NCBI GenBank assembly: GCA_950295325.1
Contig: OX485803.1
Coordinates: 56,993,554-57,057,553, forward strand
DNA: 64,000 nt
Direction of reading: 5' to 3'
Source: Polytrichum commune
Lineage: Eukaryota; Streptophyta; Polytrichopsida; Polytrichales; Polytrichaceae
A program made the translations under genes and the position numbers. This document shows, one piece after another, positions 33,801-43,817 of the stretch (positions within the stretch are counted from its first letter, which is position 1; each line of letters starts with the position of its first letter). Below the pieces are notes generated by a model, which saw only the letters and a list, made by a program, of their open reading frames with translations, searched no databases and had not been told where the DNA came from.

Positions 33801-36599
33801 CAGATGATGGGTCTCGTAGTCAACACATTCGTTGACGCTATCGACGAAGAAGACTTCAAGATCCACCGTGCGAAGGCGTCGACGATGGACCTCAAGGACA
33901 TCTGTGTCCCCAGGATGGACTTCAGTATGCCCGCCGACGAGGGCATACCATTCCACGATTCTGAGGACGACGAGCCCACCCCCTCCGCCAACGTGGACGT
34001 CATTCTGCAGTCCTTCGACGTACCCCCACTTCGGATCTTGCCGCCAACGACGGATCTTCCCGATCCTCAAGGGACGCCGGGTGGTTATACCGGGTCGTCC
34101 GCGGGGACAACCCTGGACGTCCTCCCCGCGAGAACATCTCTTGCAGAGCCTTTTGGAACGCCAGGCGGATGCTCGACGTCACAGTCTCCAAGGCCCGCCG
34201 TGGTTCCGAAGATGGAAACCCTGGACATCCTCGACCAACACTCGCGGCCATCTTTGGACCTCTTCCGCAACACGAGGAGGAGGATGAAGAAGACTCCATA
34301 TGTGGAGTTGCCGCCGGGAGCAATCATCGAGGTCTCGGACGAAGACGAGGGGGACATGGACATCATGGCCGAGCTTGGCGTGGACTACGACAAGAACAAG
34401 CGGGTGAAGGAGGAGGCACTCACCGTCGCTGAGCTCAACGCCAAGCTAGAGGCGAAGATGAAGGAGGAGATGGCTACAGCACAGGAGGAGAGCGCCAAGC
34501 ATCTGGCCAGGCTGCAAGAGCAGCTGAGGGATTCAGCGGCCAAAACCGACGCCATCTTCGAGATGCTCAGAAACATGCAGAGCCTCTCTGCGCCGGTCCA
34601 GCAACCTTACCCCTTCCCCCCTGGAGGATACCCCTCACAGCCCCCACCTCCAGTCATGTACCAAGGAGGGCCTTCCCACCAAACAGCGCCACACCCAACG
34701 CCGGCGGGAAGTCCATTGCCCCGGGAAGTGACGGCGGCCGCCTCAACCTCCCACGATGCAATCACGGCGGCGCTAAGGGAGGACGAAGATTTACGAACGC
34801 GCGTTCGTGAATCTTCAGGTCCGGCAGTCCTCACCCCTCCCCCTTCAAGGGTAGGACTGCCCACAGACATCGACACGGCCTCTTTCACCGTCGTCCCAAG
34901 GGTTCTAGATAGGCGGGGCGATGACACTGCGCAACACACTGACATGGTCATTGTGGAGGAAACGCAGGGGAGCCCCAATGACTCGGCAGGTCCGCGTGGG
35001 ATGGTCGTGGAGAGCCCTGACCAGGAACGACATCCGTCCGCGCACATGGAGGATGTCCGCATGGAGAGACTCGACCTGGGCGGGGACGACAACGTGGAGC
35101 TCATCCAACAGACCCAGTCGTCTCAGGAGGAGCGTCCAGCGGAGGTCATGGAAGCAGAGGCTGCTTCCCCAATGGAGTTTGTGAACGCGCGTTCGTTAAT
35201 CAAAGAGGTAACTCATCTCTGAGAATGCCAAATGTTTTACGAACGCGCGTTCGTAACATCACTAACCCCCCGCGTTGTGTTCTTGGCGCTTCAACTCCAT
35301 CGACATCACGTTGCCCGCGCGAGCATTTTTCTACGTGATCGCTTGGGCCGATCAATTTTGTAGGACACTGCATTTTTTCCTTAGGAAATTGTGATAGATT
35401 ATCACGCGAGACAAATGTACATATTCACCGAATTAATATATGAGCAGACGATCTCTGCTTGCATCCCCTAAACTTATTGCATATTCTCGCGTCTTGTGTT
35501 GTCTGTGCTCTTGCGCGTCCTTGCATTCTTTGCATGCACACCTCACTCACGAACGCTTGTTCGTAAAACTGTGCGACCCCGTCTTGACCTCCTTCGCGAA
35601 CGAGCGTTCGTATATGTATGCATCCGCGCTCACGAACGAGCGTTCGTAAATGATGCGCACCGCCCCGCAGCCTTCATTCACGAACGGTCGTTCGCAATTG
35701 TGCCCTTCTGAACATTTTCCTTGCACCCTCCTCACTTCCTCCTCTTTTCCCATAATGCATCGTCTTTATTTTCAACGCAACAATTTCTTTATTGGATCAT
35801 AGAATTAAACTAGTCGCGTTGTTCATCACAGGACCCCCCGGAGATAGGTCGCAACCCCTCGACCAGTGGACCTCGAACCCGGAACAAACCGTTCCTCGTT
35901 TTTTACCTCAACGGGGTGTTGTGTCACACCCAACACATCCCAAGGGTCCCCACGTGTCCCTTCCGTCACCCCGACGAAAGGGACTACGACGGCGAGCTCG
36001 ACACCCTCATTAACCGCAAGGCTGTCCGCGCCCGTCCCGGCCTGCGGGACTTCCTTCGCGAGGTGGTCGAGTTCGCCCACGTCGTTGTGTGGAGCTCCAT
36101 GGTCATGGAGAACACGGAGCCCATCGTCCACTTCTTGTTCCGTGATCTCCCGAGCCCTTGCCTCGTCCTCGGCCAAGAGGAATGCGACGAGCTGCTCGAC
36201 GAGAAAGGCCGACCGGTGCCCAAGTTTGGCGGTCGAGGCGGAGGACAACAGTTCCTCAAGGTCCTCCGTTCAATACTATGGCAAGGCGTCCCCCGTCTGC
36301 ATGGGACGCCCCACGGGTGGTGGCCGACTCCTGAGAACACCCTCCTCATCGATGACAGCCCCACCAAGAGCGTCTTGAACCCCCCGGGCAACGTCATCTT
36401 CCCGGACACTTGGACCGGCGATAGGCAAGACACATTTTTGGTCGATAGGCTAGCCCCCTACCTTAGAAGGCTCGTGCTCCACGCCGGTAGCATCCCATTT
36501 TTTGTTAGGTCCAACCCCTTCGGCAATGCGGCACTAAGCCCCCGCGATAATGTATTCAAGAGCATCATGAGGCTCGCCAAACTCAATAAATTGATTTGA
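30847..36599 (+). CDS. ParB-like / DNA-methyltransferase-like / FCP1-like multidomain protein
   Basis: Exons 30847-32139, 32256-33581, 33804-35207 and 35832-36599, joined by GT-AG introns that are all phase 0; 1,596 codons if one in-frame TAG (32700-32702) is counted. Residues about 280-430 contain WIIDGQHSLKAS (337-342), resembling the G-Q-H motif of ParB-like nuclease domains. Residues about 600-900 resemble a beta-class N6/N4 DNA methyltransferase: ALIDFRG (696-699) where DPPY is expected, then VYNVCGGSKFMYAAM (861 onward), like the AdoMet-binding D-x-F-x-G-x-G motif, running across an intron into MMGLVV. ParB-methyltransferase fusions are known in phages and bacteria. Residues 874-1341 are acidic, with a coiled coil (about 1075-1133) and proline-rich stretches. 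The last exon is FCP1-like: LVFYLNGVLCH has Tyr1366 where the aspartate nucleophile is expected, then VVVWSS and LLIDDSP (1515-1516). The domains are visible; whether one transcript joins them, and whether any is active, is inference. Confidence 0.68.
32147..32222. repeat. Two palindromes in intron 32140-32255
   Basis: Copies start at 32147 (centre AA) and 32205 (centre TG). The first begins seven bases after the start of the GTGAGT donor, so an RNA hairpin would sit against the 5' splice site. Confidence 0.95.
33603..33773. repeat. Three palindromes in intron 33582-33803
   Basis: Copies start at 33603 (CT), 33680 (CT) and 33756 (TG). The intron has a GTAAGT donor and a TTCTCACAG acceptor. 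The palindromes take up about a quarter of its length. Confidence 0.95.
34786..34817. repeat. Palindrome inside coding exon, 32-base dyad
   Basis: The 18-mer at 34792-34809 (centre CG) is extended by GAAGAT/ATCTTC flanks into a 32-base dyad with one arm mismatch (G for A near 34809). In frame it reads EDLRTRVRES within the proline-rich linker, so it is translated without a stop. Confidence 0.9.
35180..35197. repeat. Degenerate palindrome at exon 3' end
   Basis: The core GAACGCGCGTTC is intact, with altered outer arms (GT before, GTTA after). It reads VNARS in frame and lies 10 bases before the exon's predicted donor at 35208. Confidence 0.85.
35238..35696. repeat. Five palindromes in intron 35208-35831
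   Basis: Copies start at 35238, 35548, 35595, 35631 and 35679. The last four have one altered outer base each (CACG or CGCG starts, or a CGCA end). Centres are CG, CT, AG, AG and GT. Confidence 0.93.
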
Positions 36600-36712
36600 A
36601 ATGCATCCATGTCTTTGCTTGTTATCATGTGGTTCACATATCTAATGCTTGCTCTGTTTTTGGATGTTTGTTTTTGTTTTTTTGTTGTTCTTGTTCTTGT
36701 TCTTGCCCATAG

Positions 36713-37698
36713 TCTGCCCCCATATGCGACGCCCCTGTAGTCGATGGCCCTTCCCGTCCCCTCTCGCCCCCGGCATCCCCTTCCCGCGACGTCACGGACT
36801 TCCAAATGCCATCCCTCTACCACTTCTCGGCGGTCGACGCGGCCTCGGCCGTGGATTACTCCCGCGACGTCGGCATCGACGACGGCGTTGTCAACAGCCC
36901 GCCCCCAGCACTTGTCCCCCGCGCGTACGCCCCGTCGCCCTCCCCCCTCTCCAAGGAGAAACGGACGCTCGTTCGTTTGGGGCACCTCTCGCCCTCTAAG
37001 GACGACGGCGTCGCTCGTCGCGGGCCGAGCCGGCGTCTCCGCATGGAAGGCCCCCGTTGCCACACCTCCCCCGCCGACTCCGTTCCTCCCCCCGCAACGT
37101 CCTCCGTGATCGTGGGCCCTCCACGCCTCGACTCCCCCCCGCCATCCAACAGTGCAATAGTTCCATCGGCTCCGGATGCTCCCGTCGACGCCCCCCTCGT
37201 TCCCACCGTTCCCCGCATGGACGTCCCCAAAGCCAAGGTGCCCTCCTCAACCCTAAACCCCTTTCCCGCTTTTGTTTTGCTTGTCTTCCGTGTGCGTGCC
37301 GTTCTCTTTACGAGCGCCCATCCCAAACCGCCCTCATTATTTTCCCCACTCCATTCCTATTCTTATCTTCCTATGACGTTGTTTCGCAGGTGGCTACCCG
37401 CTCGCTTGGTGCCCGGCCCTCCTCCACATCCTCCTTGGATAGGCACGCCCTCAAGGCCGCATCTTCCGAGTCCGATCGTTGTCTGGCCCTCCGGAGAAGC
37501 GCAAGACGTTCCCTTTCGCAAACGCCCTCGTATTCTACTTATAATACCACCTCGTACAATTCGGGAGCGCGTCCTGAAACATGCAAGAACGACACATATT
37601 CCTGTCCAGGCAACACACAAGGATACAGTCGTGGGCCTGAGATTTTTAGAGCCATGGAGGCCGCCAAAAAAAAAGGACTTAGCCGCAAAAAAAAATAG
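36713..37698 (+). CDS. Downstream exons, Ser/Pro-rich protein with basic tail
   Basis: After a pyrimidine tract and CCCATAG acceptor, 36713-37237 is open in phase 0 and Ser/Pro-rich. It may join across a weak GTGCCC donor to 37390-37698 (TTTCGCAG acceptor), ending in KKKGLSRKKK and a TAG at 37696. The preceding FCP1-like exon stops at 36597 with AATAAA at 36585, so these exons are either a separate gene, an alternative 3' end, or part of an ancestral longer gene. A degenerate palindrome (36958-36977) lies in the first exon. The same phase-0 splicing and GC-rich codons link it to the upstream gene. No domain is recognised. Confidence 0.4.
36958..36977. repeat. Degenerate palindrome in exon
   Basis: AAACGGACGCTCGTTCGTTT matches the family with one changed base in the left arm. 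It is translated as KRTLVRLG. It is the last family member seen before the family disappears from the window. Confidence 0.75.
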
Positions 37699-38349
37699 TG
37701 GGTCGGACTAGTGTGACTAGAAGCGTACTAGTGGGACGGACTCCCTAAATGCTTAGGTGTAGAACATATTTAAGTGCTTACTTTCTAGTATGCTATTCCA
37801 AGTTACTCAAGACATTGATGGTATTTCCATTATAATTGTATTTCAATCCCAATTAATTCATTCAACTTCCATTCATTCTTTGCATCTTCCCTTCCATTCA
37901 TAACGAGTTGTCATTTCATACGCAACTATTTTCATGTATGCCTCACATTTTTGTTCACTTCCATGCCTTTATGTATAATAATAGTAGCATACCATTATAC
38001 ATATGGGATTTTTAGTCGTCATTACTGGTCCAATTTTGAAATGTGCATCCTTATATAGTCTCATAATCAACAAAAAGTCTCCAATTACCGAATATAGTGT
38101 TATCTGATGAAAATATGATTATATCATAAGATCCATGCATAATAAATTTCCTTATTTTTCTTGTATTATTCATTGCTTGCGACAAAATGTATTGCTTAAT
38201 ATCAAAAGTTATTAAGGGCGAAAGAAGAAGGTCCAGGGGGGGACATTGTTGATGAATGTTATTGTTCAAAATAAAAATGATTTAAAAAATTAGATCTTAC
38301 AGGCACACGTCTATAAAATGTCCAATTACAAGTAGTTGAGAAACTCACC
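37699..38349. other. AT-rich spacer between convergent copies
   Basis: Composition drops sharply from the GC-rich exons to AT-rich sequence. It lies between the plus-strand gene and its inverted decayed paralogue. It would include the paralogue's intron that follows the donor at 38344-38349. No palindromes and no gene. Confidence 0.55.
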
Positions 38350-41058
38350 AATGCGGCATAGATGAATTTGGTGCCGCCGAACACATTTTACAATCTCTCC
38401 CCTAGAATAGTCATGACCTTCAAGATGTCAATATAGAAATCCATATGCAACCCAAAAGCTAGGTATTTACTAGTATACAAAGTCTCCTCGATTAGGTACT
38501 TCGAGTGTGGTTGAGGGAATTCGTACATTTTCTTTAAAATCGTATTCTTGATTGGAACCCTTCTTGTTGAGGCTTTTCTGCATGTCAAAAAATATAATTA
38601 AACCGCCCCTACTTGCTTTAAGCACTTGGCCTCCCAAACCACGGTGATGTTGTGATATATTTCGTAGTCGGTGTTTAGAGTTGTTGTACAAATCCAAGAG
38701 TTGCATGCAGCTTCTTTTTCTAGACAATCCACAACCACACATGAGGCTCCAAATGTGAGGAGAACAATGCTTTTGAATGCAATCATAAAGAGGTCTTAGA
38801 ATGGGTTGTCCTTCATTCCAACCTTCCACGCTCTTGGAATTGCCCTGAAATCAAAAATGGCTAAAGGTGACCCCCTTGGGTCTTCCTTGATTGTTGCTCT
38901 AGAGGCGTGGTTGTCATACATGCTAATCTTCATGGTTATTGGGTCGACCGTGGAAAATATTATTAAGCCCTCGAATTGGAGTTTCCCCTCATGTCGAAGT
39001 AGAAAACGTACATAATTATTTCTCTATCATCTAAGGAAGTTTTTTTTTCATTCTTCCCAACCTTTTGCACTAGGAAATATGTGGCCTCTTTTACCAAAGC
39101 TTTCATGGAGGTCTTGTTGATGTTGTATTCAACTTTGAAAGCCCTCCAATTCTCCTAAATTATCTCCCCATGAACATCAACTAGTTGTTTTCCGGGACGA
39201 GCTTGTTGATCTCCCTAACATCCATGATCTTATGCAACTTGTACTCACACCACTCTTTGATGTGATAAGTGGAGGGCCTCATGTGCCTTGGCCACTTGAG
39301 GAAGATTTTTGGGTAGGACAATGTCTTCATGGGTGTCTAAAGCAAGAGTGTTGTGTTATGCAATAAAGCTCCAAATATGTAAGCCCCTTCAGAGGCATGA
39401 AGAAAACTTTGAGAATTGGAGGCATTTGGTCATAAGGTTGCTCTTGTACATCACCTCCTTCTCTAGATTAATGATGTCACTGGTATTGTGGCAATCAAAG
39501 ACCTGACACCACATGGCCCATGTCAGTTCAGTTGAACTTATCAGCTTGAGCCCTCGCTAGAGAGCTCCATCACTATCTTTGTTGCGTTTGTTTTCATGTC
39601 TATGCTTGAGAATTTTGTCACGATGACCTCACAAAATGTTTTCAAAGGCCAAAGACAAATGCAAATCAAAAATTGAATGAAAGCAATGTCAATGCATTGG
39701 AACAATTTACAAACACAAGTCCGTCAATTCAATAAATTCAAAGGACTCAACCCAATTGACTCAACACATGTCCATAAGTAATATAAAACACCTACCTTCC
39801 ACTTTGGATTCTTCATAGTTGCGTTTTCCTTTTTTGAGAGCATTGGTGTGCAATCCACACAGATATTGCCACTACCAGGTTTGTTGCCTAGGATGCCTCA
39901 AATTGCCTAACTTTGTTTCCTTGATTTATGAATCCAATGATAAACATCAATGTAGTGGCATTCTTACAATATACAGCAAACACCTTCCAAAACCACAGAT
40001 TTTGTTTTAAGGGGCTCTTCTAGGCATTTTTGTTCGACAATATCTTTACTACGGCCACTTTGTGTTGCCCATTGATTATGTAGATTTCCCTTTTTTTGTA
40101 TCTACTTCCAGTTTTGTTCGGACACATGCAACTAGGGATCCTTGGAAATCACACATATAGTTTGTCAATCTCACATTGAGTTGTTCATGACATTGTTCAT
40201 CTATCAGTTAGCCCCATCTTTTATTTTTGCCCTCACATTCATGGTGTTCAGAGCCCCGTAATTTTTGAATATATTGACCTCAAAAGTATAGAATGTTCCA
40301 AGAGGCTAGGAATCCTTGGTCGTCTCATCCATCTCTTGGAAGCTTTTGGCCGATAATTATGCATCAGGGGCTTGTCCTCTCTTCAAGAGTGGAGCCACAA
40401 AGAGTATGGAGCTAATCTTTGGACCTTTTGTTACCCTTAAAGTCTCCAACAAAGAGTGCAAGTGTTTAGATTTTCTACTCCGTCTCGATGTCTCGCTTTG
40501 CATTGGTCTAGTTCCTCCAAGAACTGAATTGGGAACATGGCCCACCTTCTCCAACGCAGATATTTTCTTCCCCTTCTTTCCCATCCAAGGTGCGTTCGAC
40601 ACGTAGTCTATAAATTCGTTTGGCAAGTTGAAGCACCCTACATGTGGTTGCTCATCTTGCATTCATTCTTATTGAATGAATGGTTCAAGTGATGCAAAAT
40701 AAATGTAACCTCATAATCTTTCTACTTTTCTAAATCTATCATTACATAAATTATCATCCTAGGTGACAATGCACTCTATTGCCCATGAAGTCAATTTCAC
40801 TCAATTCTCTGTAACATCTATTGGTACTCTAAGTTGGTAAGCAAATCGCAACACAAATTATCCATCCTCGTTTTTTTTTGCTATGTTGGTCAAATTGTCC
40901 ACCATATATTGTTTGGGTTGGTAGTGGTCATTGTTCTTCATGTCCTTTAAGTCATTTGGGTAAGGCTTTGATAGCAAGTTAGAGAACATATGTATAGCAC
41001 GTCTATCCCCCAATTGCAAGAATCCGCAAAATTCAAAGAGTTGTACACTGTCAGCCAT
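38350..41058 (-). pseudogene. Decayed paralogue of the ParB/methyltransferase-like gene
   Basis: Minus-strand fragments align in order with the first two coding exons at 30847-33581: YQPKQYM...EDG-stop-FVLRFAYQL near the start (matching YVPKEDF...SDGLFCLRFTYEL), SSILFVAPLLKRGQAPDA near 40360, FEGLIIF...SPLAIFDFRAIPRA near 38850-38990, and LYTSKYLAFGLHMDFYIDI...NVFGGTKFIYAAL at the end. The exon ends at the equivalent splice donor, GTGAGT (38344-38349). Stops and frameshifts are frequent, so no full protein is possible. The DFR-x-I motif in the place of DPPY is conserved in both copies, so that change predates their split. It contains no TACGAACG palindromes. The putative ATG at 41058 lies in the end of LTR copy 3, so the true start may be lost. 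Confidence 0.8.
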
Positions 41059-42272
41059 AAGCCCCCACCCTTAAGCGTCGTAATCCGGGTGAGAGCCTAG
41101 GACTTACATACCTCTAGTTATTTCCCCCAACTCTAACCCAATACCTCCTCTACATGGTTTTCAACAATGGCTTTCTTTATTCCAGCTCACAAGTCAAAAG
41201 TATTCACAAATACTTAGACTTGCACAACATCACAACACACTTACTCTAACTATTTCTACTAGTAGTCCTACGTAATGTCATGTGCTCACAGCATGACTAA
41301 TTAACTAATAATGCCCAAAGTTTAATCCTAGCTAATATTTCCCTTAGCCTTCACTTAACCCTTCCCACTAATCACCCTCCTCTCAGCTCTGTAATAGCCG
41401 GTGGTCACTAGCTTCAGAAGTTGTCATACCCTGCTCAAATACTACGTGTGCTTCCAGCCTGTAAGCAGGTCTCTCAGCTCTCACTCCCCCGCACTGCTCA
41501 CTCCTTAGCCCCCTGACCATACTCTCCGGCAATGGTCTCTGAACCTTCCCTCTCCTCCTACCCTAGAAGGGCCCTGCCTTCACTCCTCGCCTGTGCTGCC
41601 ACGTGGGCAGCCGGTAGCTGGTCCTCGCCTCTCGGTGATCTGCAGTCTGTCGAGCAGCTGCTCCCAATCGAGGAAGCCCTCGATTTGAGTAGACTCACAT
41701 TCTGCCTCAGAATGTCGGCCTTGAACCTGCCCGGCCACACTCCAGAATAAGAATCCTCCTCTCTGCCGTTTAGCCCTTGTAATAACAAGATTCAAGCTCT
41801 GGTTGCAGAGTTCAAATTTCCACCTCCAGTTGTGTTACACCTACCCTCACATGCCTTGTGGATTCAGGATGTGAGGGATGAAGACTAGGAAATGCCGCTA
41901 ATCCCCCAACCTTCTGGCATTGAAGCTGCCGGTCAAATTCCGCGGCCTCCTCCCTCCCAGTTCAAGGGATGGTCAGCTCCTTCACTCTGTGCCGAATCTA
42001 CTGCTCTTCCAATCTGAGGCGATGGCCTTCCCAGCTCGGTCTTCCTCATTTCCTCCAATTACAGTGGTTACAGAGTCCTCAATCCCGGCATTGGACTCAA
42101 TCCTCTCCACTGCAGCCACATTGTTGGCACTGGCTCACCCTGGTGCCTCATCCTTCCTAACTCCTCTTGATTGAGACCTTGCTCTCTGCTACGCCAGGGC
42201 TTCGCCCCTGTTCCGTCAACAGTTTTCGAGAGAGAGCCAAAGCAGAGAGAGAGCCAGAGTTTTCCCCTGGAC

Positions 42273-43319
42273 CAGGGCTGTTTTTTCACAAAGTTTTTAC
42301 CCGTCCACGTCCCAAAACCTCGAATTGAAAGGCAAAAAAAATTGCAACCCGTCCCAAAACCGGTAATTTCAAAACCAACCCGTCCATGGAAAGGTTGAAG
42401 AAAAAACAACCCGTCCCAAAACCGGTAATTTCTAAACCAACCCGTCCATGAAAAGGTTAAAAGAAAAAACAAATCGATAAAGATAACCCGAAAGATGTCG
42501 GGATGTGATTGGTGCACTTGCCACTTGGAAACAATAATATCTTACTATCTTCGTTCATTTCTATTTTTTCTATTATAATTACCAATTTGCCAGCCTGCCA
42601 CTGCCCCATTTTGTCTGTTTGTCCACAGACTAGTTCAGAGAAACTGAACTAGACTCAGTCACTCAAACTCAACCGGTTCATTTGAAACTAACTCGAATTC
42701 AAGAAGTTGGAGAGTGCCGCTGGAACAATCTCCTCCTACAATCTTGAACTTCAACAGGTGTTTTCTCAAACTCAACTGGTTCATTTGAAACTAACTCGAA
42801 TTCAAGAAGTTGAAGAGTGCCGCTAGAACAATCTTCTCCTGCAATCTTGAACTTCAACAGGTGTTTTCTCAAACTCAACCGGTTCATTTGACGACTGCAA
42901 TCAAGTTATCTCTTACCGGTCTCTCAATTGCTTTAGCTTTCAGTTGCATATGTTCGATTCATTAGCATCCTAAATCTTGAGAGTCTTATTCCTCTCTTTT
43001 GTTGTGGGTTGAGTGCAGATTCCTCTTAATTCTTATTCAATTACTAAGTTTACCTTCAATTGTAATCTTTGACATTATGTTAAAAAGGTTCTAAATTTTG
43101 TGGTTGATGAATTAATGTATGCAGGTGAATCAAGCACTTCAAGATTGATAGTTTGATTGGGTATTAGTGGTTTGATTGCATTATGCTTATATTCACATGT
43201 CATATATGACATAACGTAATTGATATTTGTACCATTTTTTTAATTTTAAAAAATGTTATTTTTAGATCCCGAGAACATGTCCCTAGACATGTTAGGGACC
43301 TTGTGAAAAAACACCCCTG
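42273..43319. mobile_element. Non-autonomous hAT-type element
   Basis: Terminal inverted repeats CAGGGCTGTTTTTTCACAA and, at the other end, the complement of CAGGGGTGTTTTTTCACAA. It is flanked by the perfect 8-bp duplication CCCTGGAC (42265-42272 and 43320-43327). CAGGG ends with an 8-bp duplication are diagnostic of hAT elements. No transposase is encoded. Inside are ACCCGTCCCAAAACCGG subterminal repeats (42340-42450) and a tandem block at 42660-42890. It is inserted into LTR copy 3, giving a relative age. Confidence 0.88.
42660..42890 (+). repeat. Approximately 108-bp tandem repeat inside the hAT element
   Basis: Just over two copies of a unit beginning CTCAAACTCAACCGGTTCATTT and containing CTCGAATTCAAGAAGTTG. 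A related piece lies near 57722-57775, probably a fragment of another copy of this element. Confidence 0.85.
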
Positions 43320-43817
43320 CCCTGGACCCTTCTTGTTGGCCCCAAAAAATCAGGATCTCATCCACTCCCGAAGGGAACCTCCCCCTTTTAACAACACTAC
43401 CCCCACCCAAAACAAACAATTATGAGTGGCTCACGCCACCTTCCTAAGACTATTACTAACCTAGGTCCCAGTCAACTAACTTTTAGGTTTTACTTAGCAT
43501 TAATTAATCCTCAAATCAACACTTCTAGCCTCAAGCCCCCAGTTAACCACTACACTAGTCTTCAACATAATTCCATTCTAAACACAAAGCTTCACTCTTT
43601 TTATCTTTTTGATTGCTTGAATAAATATCAAGCCTAAGTGCTAATGATCTTTTTAGGATTAAGAACACATGTGGGCATCATATTGGGCTCACATTTACAA
43701 GAATTGAATTCTCTACATTGCATTGAAAACAATGTCACTCTACATTCAATATTATAAGCCCTAAATACAAATAGAGGGTTATGGCCACACGTTTGCAACA
43801 CTATAAGTTATGGATGC

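Larger units (their letters stand above)
41049..43693 (-). mobile_element. LTR copy 3, interrupted by a hAT element
   Basis: Read on the minus strand it starts TGTGAGCCCAATATG with GCCCACATGTG (at 43693) and ends with CACCCGGATTACGACGCTTAAGGG (about 41097-41074) and a weak CTGACA end. These match both ends of copies 1 and 2. Without the 1.05-kb insert it is about 1.6 kb. There is no convincing 5-bp duplication (TACAC against TTTAC) and the middle has no minisatellite, so it is older or rearranged. It abuts the 5' end of the decayed paralogue. Confidence 0.65.

Noticed and set aside
33755-35108. Minus-strand open frames opposite the linker exon
   Set aside because: Caused by GC-rich codons on the plus strand. 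The plus strand has matching splice sites and domain continuity.
25454-35696. Palindrome array as a CRISPR or bacterial repeat array
   Set aside because: Spacing is irregular, repeats are 18-bp dyads, copies lie in introns and exons of a spliced gene, and no cas genes exist.
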